From Acidobacteriota bacterium (GTDB taxonomy: Bacteria > Acidobacteriota > Blastocatellia > Chloracidobacteriales > Chloracidobacteriaceae), in NCBI GenBank assembly GCA_016208495.1, contig JACQXX010000089.1:1-39638 (forward strand): a stretch of DNA of 39,638 nucleotides, in the 5' to 3' direction. The notes beneath the pieces are model-generated. The model searched no databases. It was given only the letters and a program-made list of their open reading frames with translations, and had not been told where the DNA came from. This document shows, in pieces, positions 24,201 through 31,252 of this stretch. The translations under genes and the position numbers were made by a program. Position 1 is the stretch's first letter, and each line of letters opens with the position of its first letter.

Positions 24201-25381
24201 ACCTTTCGGCTTTGTTAAGAAGCCTGGAAGAAATGTTCCGCCTCCGCGCTCATCGCAAAGACCTTCAGTTTGAGTTCAGCACCTCGCCTGACCTTCCCGA
24301 ATATACCTGGGCGGATGAAGGCAAATTGCGTCAAGTCCTGATTAAACTCCTGGAAAATGCCTTTAAATACACCGGGATCGGCTATGTTGCCTTCCGGGCC
24401 ACCTGGTCGGAATCAGGTGCCACCTTCGAGATTGAAGACACCGGCCAGGGAATTCGCCCGGATGACCTTCAGGTGATTTTCGAAGCTTTTGCCCAAAGCC
24501 AGCACGATCAGAAATACAAAGAAGGCATCGGATTGGGACTCACGATTTGTGAAAAATTTGTTCGACTGATGGGTGGGACACTTGAGGTCAAAAGTCAGCC
24601 CGGAGAAGGTTCAACTTTCCGGGTTCATTTACCGCTCCAACCTGTCAACCGGGAAGACCGAGTCGCAGCCAATAAACACAAAGTCATCGGTCTTGCCGCT
24701 GGTCAGCCACAATTTCGGGTGCTCGTGGCCGATGGGAAATGGGAAAATATTGCTTTACTTGACAAAATGCTGACTCCACTTGGGTTCAAGGTCATTCTGG
24801 CCAGCGATGGCAAAGAAGCGATTGATCACTGGGTCAACCACCGGCCACATGTGGTTTTGATTGATGGACGGCTTCCAATTTGGGATGGCTACACAACGAC
24901 CAAGAAAATCAGACAACTTGAAATGGATGAACGACTTAGCTCTAATCTATCCATTCGAACGGTTATCCTGGCAGTTACATCGAGCAGCTTTGAATTCAGC
25001 CAGGAAACACTGCTTGAAGCCGGCTTTGATGACCACCTGAATCGGCCCATTCGTGAAGAAATGCTGCTCCGACATCTGGCCGAACACCTCGGAATCCAGT
25101 ATCAATATGAGGCCACTGACAGTTCCGAAACTGCCCACGCCGAAAATACACCATCAACTCAACTCACCCCAGAAGTGTTATCGGCCTTGCCCCAGGAATT
25201 GATTTCAAATCTGCAAAAAGCACTCAACGAAGGGAATATTTCGGTAACTGAAGATTTGGCCAGCCAGATCGAGAACACCAATCCAGCCCTGGCCCTTGAA
25301 ATCCGCCAATATCTCAAAGGCTACCAATTTGATGAATTGCTGGAGCTGATTGACCAGGGAACCCGGCAGCGGCAGGAATGA
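21269..25381 (+). CDS. Two-component propeller hybrid histidine kinase
   Basis: A 1370-residue one-protein signalling system. A signal peptide precedes about 14 Reg_prop repeats of the type LWVGTDAGLVWFDGQSW (about 45-680), probably two seven-bladed periplasmic propellers. A Y_Y_Y domain follows (about 715-805), then a transmembrane helix (about 810-832) and a long coiled coil. HisKA has the phospho-His in NMSHELRTPLNAILGF (about 910). The ATPase domain has LLENAFKYT, EDTGQGI and GIGLGLTICEKF. A C-terminal receiver (about 1150-1275) has the acceptor Asp in VVLIDGRLP. However, the usual acidic pair reads VADGK, and the invariant Lys is Arg (HLNRPI). A helical tail follows. The start is the ATG at 21269 because GAGGA precedes it by four bases; the longer frame starts at TTG. 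Confidence 0.93.
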   Translation: MRCGSIILCCVIGLFLSMMRVLPAAAAPASLPGQKPSPQAHPPNGRPGLKIFTTQDGIPQSALLSLAFDQKGYLWAGTQDGAARYNGQTWQVINLPERFVSNYIRTVLGTGDGSVWFGTRNGGLARFKDNQWTTFNTSNGLPSNAIFALVETSPQPGQSTLWVGTDAGLVWFDGQSWKRITTGTGLPGNNITCLHPAAFPDGQSGLWVGTDRGLVKVTNQQVQLVSTSSNLRAQPILSLWQSPSLSQDKPLWVATATGLFRIANGTETEVIFPTGFSSRGIRCLTTTLDAGGTESLWVGVEQGLLQLKDGDWTRYDQTSGLPTNTVISLLRPHTAPASPTLWIGTGRGLVRLTDNSWRSFGQSDGLPDDEVYSIHETKDQTLWIGTENGLARWEATQRTIIQGTPPLPKNRVLCLYETTDPQGDPTLWVGTSGGLVRFHRGNWSTVSEIPSGSVRHLLETTTPDGKKVLWAATQFGLARAVDGQWTFMTRQQGLPSNMVLSVLETRSPDGTPTIWAGTDSGLGRWLNGVWNVFTIHSGLPNNIVRALHESIAPDGTQMLWIGSSGGVARLTLNGSQSSWETLSDQTIPALPNNVIYQIREDDRGRLYLTTNKGVVQLTPPADLKRVPRMDEYVLHTFTTEDGLAHDEANSGASWIDQQGRLWVGTVGGMAVYDTRQDPPPRSPSPLLIEQVQLWANAGQGWWWGSPSPVPATVESHPVFQIDRQALAYQYTNLVFQYALLEFFRDSETRYRTQLIGYDTNPSGWSTDPKREYTNLPNGQYVFQVWAKNYAGTINGPVSVTFSIRPAPWKTWWAYLFFAVTLGGLGYGLVQFRLRSLNQRTQWLEDRVLQRTQELAATIEHLRQSEYQAHQAHQEAIDEKRNAQAAAQEAIEAKNKAIEANRAKTTFLANMSHELRTPLNAILGFAQVMDRKLNRSAEDLENLAVIRRSSEHLLGLINDILDVARLEAGRMTLNEHVFHLSALLRSLEEMFRLRAHRKDLQFEFSTSPDLPEYTWADEGKLRQVLIKLLENAFKYTGIGYVAFRATWSESGATFEIEDTGQGIRPDDLQVIFEAFAQSQHDQKYKEGIGLGLTICEKFVRLMGGTLEVKSQPGEGSTFRVHLPLQPVNREDRVAANKHKVIGLAAGQPQFRVLVADGKWENIALLDKMLTPLGFKVILASDGKEAIDHWVNHRPHVVLIDGRLPIWDGYTTTKKIRQLEMDERLSSNLSIRTVILAVTSSSFEFSQETLLEAGFDDHLNRPIREEMLLRHLAEHLGIQYQYEATDSSETAHAENTPSTQLTPEVLSALPQELISNLQKALNEGNISVTEDLASQIENTNPALALEIRQYLKGYQFDELLELIDQGTRQRQE

Positions 25382-25440
25382 AGAAACCATTTAGTGGTTA
25401 GTGGTTAGAAATCAACATTTTCCAAGAACCAAGAACCAAA
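25375..25440 (+). repeat. 3-prime cassette with TAGTGGT heptamers overlapping a stop codon
   Basis: GAATGAAGAAACCATT (containing the TGA stop at 25379-25381) is followed by two to three TAGTGGT units and TAGAAATCAA. The same flanks, with about seven units, occur in reverse at 37223-37300, where they include the stop of the 37294 gene. Confidence 0.85.
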
Positions 25441-25928
25441 GAGTAGTTAGCGGTTAGTGATGCCAGTGAAGCGTTGAAGCCGTTTTGGTTCTCAGCCCAG
25501 GAACTGGGCGCCGGCTCGTAGCCCAGGGCGAGTCTTCGAGCCCTGGGAATTCGGGTCATTCCCCACCCTTTCCTCGCCCGGCCAGCCGCCGCCGTAGGCG
25601 GCGGCTGGCCGGGCGAGGGTGTGGAGGCAACATTTTCCCAGAGTTGTACCCTGGGCTACGAGCCTTCCACCCGCTTCGTGGGTTCAAAACCGCTCTTTTT
25701 TCAACTCTTAACTGGCATTAGTGATTAGAAATCAACACTTTCCAAGAACCAAGAACCAAACCACTGAGTGGTCAATTCTTGCAAAGACAGCCGGATTGTG
25801 AAAAAAGAGATGAGCACCGAAAGCAGACTGAAAGTTTTTTTGAGGTTTGAACCGTCCTCTATGGATTTTTCATTCTTGATTCTTCATTCTTGGTTTCCTC
25901 ATTTCTTCACACACAGGACCTTTCTCGC
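25382..25928. other. Repeat-dense spacer between the two kinase genes
   Basis: It contains the heptamer cassette, a 36-base direct repeat (25405-25440 and 25725-25760, one mismatch; TTAGAAATCAACA then TTTCCAAGAACCAAG), the 259-bp fold-back element, and TTCATTCTTGATTCTTCATT text (about 25868-25900) before the next gene. There is no gene. Confidence 0.75.
25455..25723. mobile_element. 259-bp fold-back miniature element with 5-bp target duplication
   Basis: The element 25460-25718 starts ATGCCAGTGAAGCGTTGAA and ends with the complement of ATGCCAGTTAAGAGTTGAA. The inner arms GGCTCGTAGCCCAGGG (25513-25528) and CCCTGGGCTACGAGCC (25649-25664) are perfect. The centre is a perfect 22-bp GC-rich stem (25572-25593/25597-25618) with loop GTA. 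TAGTG lies immediately outside both ends (25455-25459 and 25719-25723). Removing the element and one TAGTG restores GGTTAGTGATTAGAAATCAA, which fits the surrounding repeats. There is no coding capacity, so it would need a transposase in trans. Confidence 0.82.
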
Positions 25929-27089
25929 ATGAATGAACCGACCAAACACCTTGGCGACATTCTGATTGTTGACGATAACCCTATCAATTTGAACCTGTTA
26001 TCAGGCATGTTAGCCGAACACAAATACCGGGTTCGGGTAGCCACCAGCGGAAAACGCGCCCTGGCCGCCGTGCGAAGCTGTCTTCCGGATTTGATCCTGC
26101 TCGATATCACCATGCCGGAAATGGATGGGTATGAAGTCTGCCGTCAGTTGAAAGCTGACCCACAAACGCGAGATGTCCCGGTGATTTTTATTAGCGCCCT
26201 GGACGAAACAATGGACAAAGTGAAAGCTTTCCAGATTGGTGGCCTGGATTATGTGTCAAAGCCGTTTCAATTTGAGGAAGTCCTGGTCCGCATCGAGAAT
26301 CAACTCAAGATTTCTCGCCTGCAACGCGAAATGGTCCAGAAGAACGCTGAACTCGAAAACGCCAACCTGAAGCTCAAGGAACTGGATCGGATTAAAGCCA
26401 ACTTTACGGCGATGCTGGTTCACGATTTGAAATCTCCCTTGAGTGTGGTCAAAGGCACGTTCGAGATGTTTGCGTTGGAAGAAACCCTGACGGAACAGGG
26501 GCAGATTCTCTTAACTTCCGCTGACCGCAGTGTGGATAAAATCCTGGATCTGATCAACGAAGTCCTCGAAGTCTTCCGGTCCGAAGCTCAAGACCTGACC
26601 TTGAGCTGTAAAGTCATAGACCCAACCCAGATTTTACAGGCCGCAGTTGAAGAAATCCGCCTCGCTGCCACCAGCCAGAATGTTTCACTCACGGTCAACT
26701 TTGGTCCGAATCTTCCCAAAATCCCGGTTGATGTTGGAAAAATTGAGCGGGTGTTTTCAAACCTGCTATCCAATGCCGTGAAATTCACACCTCCGGGCGG
26801 CTCGATTTCAGTTGATACCGAAGTCAGCCGCGGCACCGGGGTCGAATCCGGTTCAACCTTCCTGGTGGTCAACATCACTGACACGGGCGAAGGGATTCCA
26901 GCCGATGTCTTGCCTTATATTTTTGACCCATACCAGCAGGCAACCACCAAACGCTCAAAACTTGGCGTCGGGCTCGGTCTGGCCATTGTCAAACGAATTG
27001 TGGCGGCCCACGGCGGCAACGTCTCCGTCCGCAGTAAAGTCGGTGTTGGGTCGTGCTTTACCGTTACCCTGCCGACGGCTGGAAGCTGA
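25929..27089 (+). CDS. Response-regulator/histidine-kinase hybrid (REC-HisKA-HATPase)
   Basis: A 386-residue cytoplasmic protein. The receiver (about 8-125) is complete: ILIVDDNPINLNLLSGML, acceptor Asp in LILLDITMPEMDGYEV, and the Lys in YVSKPFQF. A coiled coil (about 130-165) connects to a HisKA-type domain with the phospho-His in MLVHDLKSPLSVVKG. The ATPase domain has LLSNAVKFTPPGG, ITDTGEGIP and GVGLGLAIVKRIVAAHGG. It sits directly downstream of the propeller hybrid kinase, whose own receiver looks impaired, so a phosphorelay between them is plausible. The ATG at 25929 is preceded by AGGA at 11 bases; the upstream frame extension covers spacer text. The stop codon opens the GGGCTTG-unit array. 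Confidence 0.92.
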   Translation: MNEPTKHLGDILIVDDNPINLNLLSGMLAEHKYRVRVATSGKRALAAVRSCLPDLILLDITMPEMDGYEVCRQLKADPQTRDVPVIFISALDETMDKVKAFQIGGLDYVSKPFQFEEVLVRIENQLKISRLQREMVQKNAELENANLKLKELDRIKANFTAMLVHDLKSPLSVVKGTFEMFALEETLTEQGQILLTSADRSVDKILDLINEVLEVFRSEAQDLTLSCKVIDPTQILQAAVEEIRLAATSQNVSLTVNFGPNLPKIPVDVGKIERVFSNLLSNAVKFTPPGGSISVDTEVSRGTGVESGSTFLVVNITDTGEGIPADVLPYIFDPYQQATTKRSKLGVGLGLAIVKRIVAAHGGNVSVRSKVGVGSCFTVTLPTAGS

Positions 27090-27241
27090 AAAACCCAGGG
27101 CTCAGGGCTTGGGGCTGAGAAAACCAGGGCTTGGGGCTTGGGGCTGAGGGCTTGGGGCTGAAGACTCGAAGACTCGGGGCGGAAGAAAATGGGTTCCAAA
27201 CCCGGAGCCCGTCTTCTTCAGCCCCAAGCCCTCAGCCCAAG
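27087..27241. repeat. Opposed GGGCTTG arrays between convergent genes
   Basis: The stop of the REC-kinase lies in GCTGAAAAACCCAGGGCT, followed by GGGCTTGGGGCTGAG units. CTGAGGGCTTGGGGCTGAAGA (27144-27164) is perfectly complementary to 27215-27235. The text next to the P450 stop at 39606 is nearly the same (GCTGAAAAAACCAGGGCTTG). In each half the G-rich strand is the sense of the adjacent gene. Confidence 0.87.
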
Positions 27242-27272
27242 GTGTTCACCCCCGTGTCTTTCATTCCATCCT

Positions 27273-28265
27273 CTATTTACTGACCCACGCCATCATTGCT
27301 GCGGTGTAGCGTGGACCCGCAATTCCTGGCGGGAACAATCGGTCAAGTTCCTCAAGCTCATCACCCGAAAGCTCGACATCCAGGGCACCCAGGTTGTCTT
27401 CAAGATACTTCACCCGCTTGGTACCAGGAATTGGCACAATATCTTCGCCCTGGGCCAGCACCCAGGCCAGAGCTAACTGAGCCGGAGTACAGCCTTTGCG
27501 GGCAGCCAGTGCCTTGACATGAGCGGCCAGTTCAAGGTTTTTCTGAAACGCTTCGTCTTGAAAGCGCGGGTTGGTTCGGCGAAAGTCGTTTTCACCAATC
27601 TCAGCCGTGCTTTGGATGACACCGGTGAGAAATCCGCGTCCAAGCGGACTAAATGGCACAAACCCAATTCCCAGTTCCCGGCAGGCAGTGAAGACGCCAT
27701 TGGTTTCCGGGTCACGCGTCCAGAGCGAAAACTCACTCTGCAAGGCCGCGATGGGATGAACTGCTGCCGCCCGGCGCAACGTTTCAGGACCAGCTTCAGA
27801 AAGTCCCAATGCCCGAACCTTTCCAGCCGTGACCAGTTCGGCCATCACCCCGACCGTTTCTTCAATCGGGAAAGCCGGGTCCACCCGATGTTGATAGAAC
27901 AAATCTATAGTTTCAATTCCAAGTCGGCGCAGGCTGTCGTCACAGACTTTGCGAATGTTATCTGGCGAACTATTCAGACCAGTTGGCGCACCGGTTTGCG
28001 GGTCAATCCGGAAGCCAAATTTGGTGGCGATGACGAGCTTTTCACGCGGTACTTCGCGGAGAAACCGGCCTAATAATTCTTCGTTCTTGTATGGTCCGTA
28101 CACTTCCGCAGTATCAAGGAAATTCCCACCAAGCTCCACATACCGATGGAGAACCCGCATGGATTCGGCATCGTCAGGCACACCGTAGGCGTGTGACATT
28201 CCCATACAGCCCAGGCCCAGCGCCGAGACGACCAGGCCATTTCTTCCGAGTTTGCGCTGCTGCAT
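27273..28265 (-). CDS. Aldo/keto reductase
   Basis: A 330-residue NADP-dependent aldo/keto reductase with a full-length TIM barrel. It opens [25 protein letters not shown], typical of the AKR11/AKR13-like bacterial group. The catalytic tetrad is complete: Asp51 and Tyr56 in [11 protein letters not shown], Lys82 in VIATKFGF and His126 in FYQHRVD. The cofactor loop [16 protein letters not shown] is present near the C-terminus. Such enzymes reduce aldehydes or ketones; the substrate is unknown. The ATG at 28265 is well supported by AAAGGAG seven bases upstream. It is divergent from the VIT-VWA gene and convergent with the REC-kinase. Confidence 0.94.
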   Translation of the reverse strand: MQQRKLGRNGLVVSALGLGCMGMSHAYGVPDDAESMRVLHRYVELGGNFLDTAEVYGPYKNEELLGRFLREVPREKLVIATKFGFRIDPQTGAPTGLNSSPDNIRKVCDDSLRRLGIETIDLFYQHRVDPAFPIEETVGVMAELVTAGKVRALGLSEAGPETLRRAAAVHPIAALQSEFSLWTRDPETNGVFTACRELGIGFVPFSPLGRGFLTGVIQSTAEIGENDFRRTNPRFQDEAFQKNLELAAHVKALAARKGCTPAQLALAWVLAQGEDIVPIPGTKRVKYLEDNLGALDVELSGDELEELDRLFPPGIAGPRYTAAMMAWVSK

Positions 28266-28520
28266 CAATTGTCTCCTTTGCTCACTATTTCTGAAAACTG
28301 AGGAAGTCTGGTCAACAGGAAGTTGTTGCCAGACCAGAGGCTTTGGTTCAGGCCCGAAACTATGGCGCGGCTATCCCGGCAATGCAATTCATCTTTCCTT
28401 TCGCTGTTGTCCCAGGCGGACAGATGGAACTCTAAATGGATTCCCAGGAACTAATTTTCCTAACCGGTGTCCAACTCGACCAATGCTTCCGAACAAATCA
28501 AACATTGGAGGTAGACGTCT

Positions 28521-31163
28521 ATGCGTCGAACAGGACAAGTGTGTCTTCTGGTTGGGTTTATGACCTTGTTGATCGCAGGGATACTCTGGCAATGTCAGTC
28601 AACGGTTTATGCCGATGGAGCCATCAATCCAGGCAGTGGCATGCTGATGGTACTCGATTCCAATGGACAGATTGCCTCAGATTGCCCGCTCCGTAAAACC
28701 GAAGTTTCCGCCACTATCAGTGGCCCGATTACCCGAGTGAACGTTACCCAAATTTTTTATAACCCGAACAATCATCCAATTGAAGCCATTTACCTTTTTC
28801 CACTCTCAAATCATGCGGCAGTTGATGGGATGACTATTCATATTGGTACGCGTCGGATTGTCGGCAAAATCAACCGCCGCGAAGAAGCCGAGCGCATCTA
28901 CCAGGCGGCACGCCAGTCGGGACGAACGGCTGCCCTGCTCACTCAAGAACGACCCAATGTATTTACCCAATCGGTCGCCAATATTGGTCCGAAGGAAGTT
29001 ATTCGGGTTGAAATTACGTATGCTGAAACGCTGAGTTATGAAAATGGTCAGTACCAGTTTGTTTTTCCAACTGTGGTTGGCCCACGATACCAGCCGGTAT
29101 CAAGTTCACAACCAGCCCTGAGTCAACCGCCAGTAACAACCCGGCCCGGCCATACGCTTTCGATCTCTGTCACGATTGATGCCGGTAAACCAGTCCAGCA
29201 CGTTGTTTCAACCAGCCATGCGATCAGGACAACCACAACTTCTGATCACTCAAAGTCCACAGTTCAACTCCAACAAATAAATGAGATTCCAAATCGGGAT
29301 TTTATTCTCACTTATCAAGTTGCGGAAACTGAGATTTCAGACGTTTTACTGACGCATTGTGAAAATAACGATGGGTATTTTACGTTCCTGCTCCATCCAC
29401 CACATCAAGCCAGAGAAGCCGATATTTCCCCAAAGGAAATTGTCTTTGTGGTTGATACTTCGGGATCCATGTCTGGCCCACCCCTTGAAAAAGCCAAAGA
29501 ATGTATTTTCCACTCCCTGGCTCATCTCAACCCACGTGACACGTTTAATCTGATCACCTTCGCCGGCTATACCTCAGTCTTGTTTCCAGAACCAGTGCCC
29601 GCCACAGCCGAGAATATCGAGCAGGCCAAAGCCGTGCTGGACCGACAGGTTGGCGGTGGCGGGACGGAAATGATGCCGGCCATCCGAGCCGCGTTGGCAC
29701 CCTCTGACGAGCAGGATCACCTGCGAATTGTATGCTTTATGACCGATGGCTATGTGGGCAACGAATTTGAAATCCTGGGTGAAATTCAACTGCACCCAAA
29801 TGCCCGTGTTTTTTCTTTTGGAGTTGGCGAAGGAGTCAATCGGTTTTTGCTCGACACGATGGCACTCGAAGGCGGAGGCGAAGCTGAATATGTCCAGCTT
29901 GCTGCAGATGCGGGAAAAGTTGCATCCAGGTTTTATGAGCGGGTGCGAAACCCACTCCTGACAGATATGTGGATTGATTGGGGCGGGCTTGGAGTTCAAC
30001 AGGTTTTCCCGATGCGAATTCCAGATTTGTTTTCAGCCAAACCCGTGATTATCGCCGGGCGATATGCCCAACCAGGCGCTGAAGTGATTCACCTGCATGG
30101 AAAACTGGGCGGTCGTCCATTTGTCCGGGCCATCAAGGTTGAATTCCCAGAACGCAATTCAGACCATGAGGTGTTAAGGACACTTTGGGCCCGCAAAGCG
30201 CTCGATCATCTCCAGTCAGAGGCGTTTGGACAACCCCAATGGTATGACTCATCAGAACCAAAAAACAAAGAAGCCATTGTTCAACTGGGGCTTACCTACC
30301 GCCTCATGACCCAATACACCGCCTTTGTCGCAGTTGAAGAAACTCCCCGGTTTGAAAATCAAATGCCGTTGACTCAAATGGTGCCTGTGGCTGGCCCAGA
30401 AGGAACCGCATTTGCAAATACCTCGACAGGATCCTCTTCTGGAGAAGCCGCTCCTGAAGATTTTTCAATGTTGGGAATGGTCAAGAAAGTCAGTCTGGAG
30501 TTCATCAGTTTGATCCTGGGTCTGTTTCTGGCCGCAAGTTTCTGCCTGGCGATTGGCGTCGAACGCTGGCTCACCTGCTACACTGCCCGGAATCAAAACC
30601 AGCGTTTGAAAAAACGTCTGAATCAACGACCCAAAAACCGCGACCCACGTCACCTCCTTGAAACGATTGCTGCCTTTCCGAAAAGCACAACTGGCCAGGT
30701 TCTGACCGCCGGGCTGATGGAAATGCGGCAACCAGAATTTGTAAATCTTTCCAGGTATGCTCAGGTTGAGGTTGTTCAAAATCGAATTCGCCAGGCGCAA
30801 ATCCAGCGGACACAACGCTTACGACAAGGACTCAGGGAATTATCAACCACTGGGTGGCTGGTCATTCTGGCGGGATGTGCTGGCGGGATATATTTTGGTT
30901 ATCGAACAGTACTCTATATCTTCTTTACCAAATACACCTGCGCCTTCAGTCTCGGCGAGCTTTCAGAACAACTGCTTCCAATCCCGTTTGGTTTCCTGGT
31001 TGGTATTGCCGCGCTTTGGATGTACACATGGTTGAATGCCAATGTCGAGCGGCACGTTCTTGAAACCGAAACTTCGGTGGCTGAAGTGATGAAAGATATT
31101 CAAGCGGCAGGTGCCGCCAACCAGACGACCGATGCTGTGGCGGAAGTCCTTGCCGCAGATTAA
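28521..31163 (+). CDS. VIT-VWA protein with C-terminal ExbB/TolQ-like membrane domain
   Basis: An 880-residue protein with a strong GGAGG nine bases before the ATG. It has a signal peptide (about 1-32), a VIT domain (about 35-170, with the IEAIYLFPLSNHAAVDGM core) and a linker domain. The VWA domain (about 305-480) has a complete MIDAS: DTSGSMSG, the Thr in GGGGTEMMPA and TDGYVG. After about residue 640 it has a helix (about 660-683, FISLILGLFLAASFCLAIGV). A basic cytoplasmic loop and two more helices follow (about 778-800 and 814-838). The end SEQLLPIPFGFLVGIAALWMYTWLNANVERHVLETE closely resembles the last helix of ExbB/TolQ/MotA subunits. Export of the VIT-VWA part agrees with ExbB topology. 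This suggests a proton-channel-type subunit with a periplasmic metal-binding adhesion head. No ExbD partner is adjacent. Confidence 0.85.
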   Translation: MRRTGQVCLLVGFMTLLIAGILWQCQSTVYADGAINPGSGMLMVLDSNGQIASDCPLRKTEVSATISGPITRVNVTQIFYNPNNHPIEAIYLFPLSNHAAVDGMTIHIGTRRIVGKINRREEAERIYQAARQSGRTAALLTQERPNVFTQSVANIGPKEVIRVEITYAETLSYENGQYQFVFPTVVGPRYQPVSSSQPALSQPPVTTRPGHTLSISVTIDAGKPVQHVVSTSHAIRTTTTSDHSKSTVQLQQINEIPNRDFILTYQVAETEISDVLLTHCENNDGYFTFLLHPPHQAREADISPKEIVFVVDTSGSMSGPPLEKAKECIFHSLAHLNPRDTFNLITFAGYTSVLFPEPVPATAENIEQAKAVLDRQVGGGGTEMMPAIRAALAPSDEQDHLRIVCFMTDGYVGNEFEILGEIQLHPNARVFSFGVGEGVNRFLLDTMALEGGGEAEYVQLAADAGKVASRFYERVRNPLLTDMWIDWGGLGVQQVFPMRIPDLFSAKPVIIAGRYAQPGAEVIHLHGKLGGRPFVRAIKVEFPERNSDHEVLRTLWARKALDHLQSEAFGQPQWYDSSEPKNKEAIVQLGLTYRLMTQYTAFVAVEETPRFENQMPLTQMVPVAGPEGTAFANTSTGSSSGEAAPEDFSMLGMVKKVSLEFISLILGLFLAASFCLAIGVERWLTCYTARNQNQRLKKRLNQRPKNRDPRHLLETIAAFPKSTTGQVLTAGLMEMRQPEFVNLSRYAQVEVVQNRIRQAQIQRTQRLRQGLRELSTTGWLVILAGCAGGIYFGYRTVLYIFFTKYTCAFSLGELSEQLLPIPFGFLVGIAALWMYTWLNANVERHVLETETSVAEVMKDIQAAGAANQTTDAVAEVLAAD

Positions 31164-31196
31164 ATACAAGTTGGAAGCACCTGACCTTCTGGCTTA

Positions 31197-31234
31197 TGCT
31201 GGCGCGCTTTCTTTCTGGCGCGCCAGTATTTTTT
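31197..31234 (+). terminator. Rho-independent terminator after VIT-VWA gene
   Basis: CTGGCGCGC (31199-31207) pairs perfectly with GCGCGCCAG (31218-31226), extended by further A-T pairs, and is followed by TATTTTTT. It lies about 35 bases after the stop codon. Confidence 0.9.
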
Positions 31235-31252
31235 GGAGGTTCAACACTTCTT

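Noticed and set aside
25572-25618. 22-bp GC hairpin as a simple terminator of the hybrid kinase
   Set aside because: No T run follows. It is the centre of the larger fold-back element with its own arms and target duplication, about 190 bases past the stop.
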